Made by a program: the position numbers and the translations under genes. A stretch of DNA of 7,040 nucleotides from Calditrichota bacterium (GTDB lineage: Bacteria; Electryoneota; RPQS01): contig JAGVEU010000319.1 in assembly GCA_020057985.1 (NCBI GenBank), positions 1-7,040 on the forward strand, read 5' to 3'. The notes under the pieces are model-generated. The model had not been told where the DNA came from. It was given only the letters and a program-made list of their open reading frames with translations, and made no database searches. How positions within the stretch are numbered: position 1 is the first letter of the stretch; each line of letters starts with the position of its first letter. Below, piece after piece: positions 6,203 through 7,040 of this stretch.

Positions 6203-6208
6203 AGGGAG
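6203..6208 (+). promoter_or_regulatory. flgB ribosome binding site
   Basis: AGGGAG lies six bases before the ATG at 6215. The spacer is CCTCCC, so the site reads GGGAGCCTCCC, an inverted repeat centred on one C. It is too tight to fold on itself but could pair between strands or with other transcript regions. Confidence 0.8.
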
Positions 6209-6214
6209 CCTCCC

Positions 6215-6649
6215 ATGGCAAACAGTATCATACAGAACTATCTGATAGGCAAAGGCAGTGCAACCGCCGTACTCAAGAAGACCCTTGACGCGCAGGCTAC
6301 TCGCCAGCGTGCTCATGCGCAGAACATCGCCAACGCCGAAACACCTGATTATAAACGAGTTGCCGTTGATTTCGAGAACCTCCTCAAGGAAGCCACCGAT
6401 CAAACCGGATCAGGGAGTCTGAAACGCTCCGATTCGCGCCACCTCCCAACAAGCGGGCTTGACATGGAGACTCTCGAGCCGCAAATTAGGCAGGAAAGTC
6501 CCGATCCAAATGGCACCGGAGTCAACGGAGTGGACATTGAGCAGGAAATGGCTGAAATGGCCGAAACCCAAATCCGCTACATGGCCGCCCTCGAACTCCT
6601 TAAACGACGTTATGCCGGTCTAAAATCCGTCATTCGCGGACAGCCATAG
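6215..6649 (+). CDS. flgB: Flagellar basal-body rod protein FlgB
   Basis: FlgB is a proximal rod subunit of the flagellar basal body, exported through the flagellar type III apparatus and lying in the periplasm. The 144-residue product has the usual family length. It carries the rod-protein N-terminal signature QNIANAETPDYKR (36-48) within a helical N-terminus, a variable middle (about 62-103), and the C-terminal helix starting NGVDIEQEMAEMAE (104-117) and continuing through QIRYMAALELLKRRYAGLKSV. It has no Sec signal peptide, as expected for this export route. The start is fixed by AGGGAG six bases upstream. Unlike the common flgB-flgC-fliE order, a strong terminator follows directly and no flgC appears in the next 390 bases. 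A sigma-54-type promoter precedes it. I am confident of the family; nothing in the sequence looks broken. Confidence 0.94.
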   Translation: MANSIIQNYLIGKGSATAVLKKTLDAQATRQRAHAQNIANAETPDYKRVAVDFENLLKEATDQTGSGSLKRSDSRHLPTSGLDMETLEPQIRQESPDPNGTGVNGVDIEQEMAEMAETQIRYMAALELLKRRYAGLKSVIRGQP

Positions 6650-6677
6650 CAAATATCCATACGATCCTACACACTTC

Positions 6678-6706
6678 CGGCGGCCTCTGGCCGCCGTTTC
6701 TGTTTT
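6678..6706 (+). terminator. Intrinsic terminator after flgB
   Basis: CGGCGGCC (6678-6685) and GGCCGCCG (6689-6696) form a perfect GC-only 8-base-pair stem with a TCT loop, followed by TTTCTGTTTT. It lies 28 bases after the flgB stop and should end transcription, making flgB a single-gene unit if its own promoter is used. Confidence 0.9.
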
Positions 6707-6823
6707 AATCCCCCGTAAATGGAGGGAGACAGGATCGGCACCTTGATAGTAGGTTGTTGATAGATAAAAAACTATTTTGGCGGAACGAACTCGACTTAAA
6801 CCAAAGCGGACAAAGGAGTTAGC

Positions 6824-6961
6824 GTGGAAAAAACATTACGAAATGCGCATTTAGAGGCGGAAGAAGTGCGATAATTGATGAGGCGGACTACTGTTTTGCA
6901 TACCATAGAAAAGCTGAGAGCGGGAGGGTTGCGGAGAGCCTTAGAGCCCATCTTGAAATAA
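6824..6961 (+). other. Short reading frame split by one stop codon
   Basis: A GTG at 6824 follows AAAGGAG (6812-6818) at a five-base distance and encodes 16 residues (MEKTLRNAHLEAEEVR) up to a TAA at 6872. In the same frame, three bases further, an ATG at 6878 opens 27 residues beginning MRRTTVLHTIEKL, ending at 6961 just before repeat copy B. Together they give a charged, helix-prone frame of about 45 codons with one internal stop. It may be two coupled mini-ORFs, a decayed gene or chance; I recognise no family. Confidence 0.25.
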
Positions 6962-6963
6962 TC

Positions 6964-7014
6964 TTGCGACTCGCCGAGCAGGGTTAAGTCCTCGCAATCC
7001 TGCCGGAATCTGAT
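6964..7014 (+). repeat. Hairpin-forming repeat element, copy B
   Basis: This is the second copy of the element at 6081-6137. It shares TTGCGA, CTCGCCGAGC, GGGTTAA, GTCCTC and GCCGGAATC with short indels. Its stem is CCG, unpaired A, GCAGGGTT, a 10-base loop, AATCCTGC, CGG. Compared with copy A, one G-C pair is A-T and one G-C pair is G-T, so pairing is kept while sequence changes. It ends 26 bases before the window edge, near a possible ribosome site. Confidence 0.68.
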
Positions 7015-7040
7015 CGTCAACTAATCTTTCTGTGGGAGAG

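Larger units (their letters stand above)
6707..7040. other. Intergenic region with tiny ORFs and repeat copy B
   Basis: These 334 bases show no gene of ordinary size on either strand. They contain a TTGATAG direct repeat (6743-6749 and 6757-6763), a ribosome-site-like AAAGGAG (6812-6818), two tiny same-frame ORFs (6824-6874 and 6878-6961) and copy B of the hairpin element. GTGGGAGAG at the very end looks like a ribosome site, so a gene may start just past the window. Confidence 0.5.

Noticed and set aside
6885..6899. A further sigma-54 promoter near GGACTACTGTTTTGCA
   Set aside because: GG and GC are separated by 11 bases rather than 10, a spacing that normally abolishes sigma-54 recognition.

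Overview
The window reads as chromosomal DNA of a Gram-negative, flagellated bacterium. Four things point that way: a Sec-exported multidomain surface protein, a membrane sensor with a long extracytoplasmic domain, the rod protein FlgB, and two sigma-54-type promoters. The mix of lamin-tail, SbsA-type Ig-like, OB-fold and FG-GAP modules recalls uncultured members of the wider FCB group (Zixibacteria, KSB1 and Latescibacterota-like lineages). That placement is an inference from domain style only; there is no rRNA or other marker gene here.

Layout. 1-144 (minus strand) is the start of a secreted FG-GAP/VCBS-type protein whose remainder lies beyond the left edge. 145-506 is a divergent regulatory region with palindromes and a close match to a sigma-54 promoter at 409-424. 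507-2348 encodes a two-TM sensor with a Cache-like external domain, a PAS-like domain and a C-terminal receiver domain lacking its acidic pair; no kinase or output domain is visible. 2349-2631 is a leader region holding a possible 33-codon ORF. 2632-6018 encodes a 1128-residue exported protein with a jelly-roll-like domain, three SbsA-type Ig-like domains, two lamin-tail domains, an OB-fold-like region and a C-terminal FN3-like domain. It ends at a strong intrinsic terminator (6042-6083). 6215-6649 is flgB, preceded by a sigma-54-type promoter (6168-6182) and followed by another terminator (6678-6706). 6707-7040 holds no convincing gene, only tiny ORFs and a second copy of a hairpin-forming element also found upstream of flgB.

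How the parts may work together. Sigma-54 commonly drives middle-class flagellar genes. The presence of such promoters before both the sensor and flgB suggests, without proving it, that the sensor belongs to a motility regulon. The two surface proteins could act in attachment or extracellular binding. The most unusual items are the kinase-less PAS-receiver sensor with its sigma-54 promoter, and the duplicated hairpin element (6081-6137 and 6964-7014), whose copies differ by stem-preserving substitutions.
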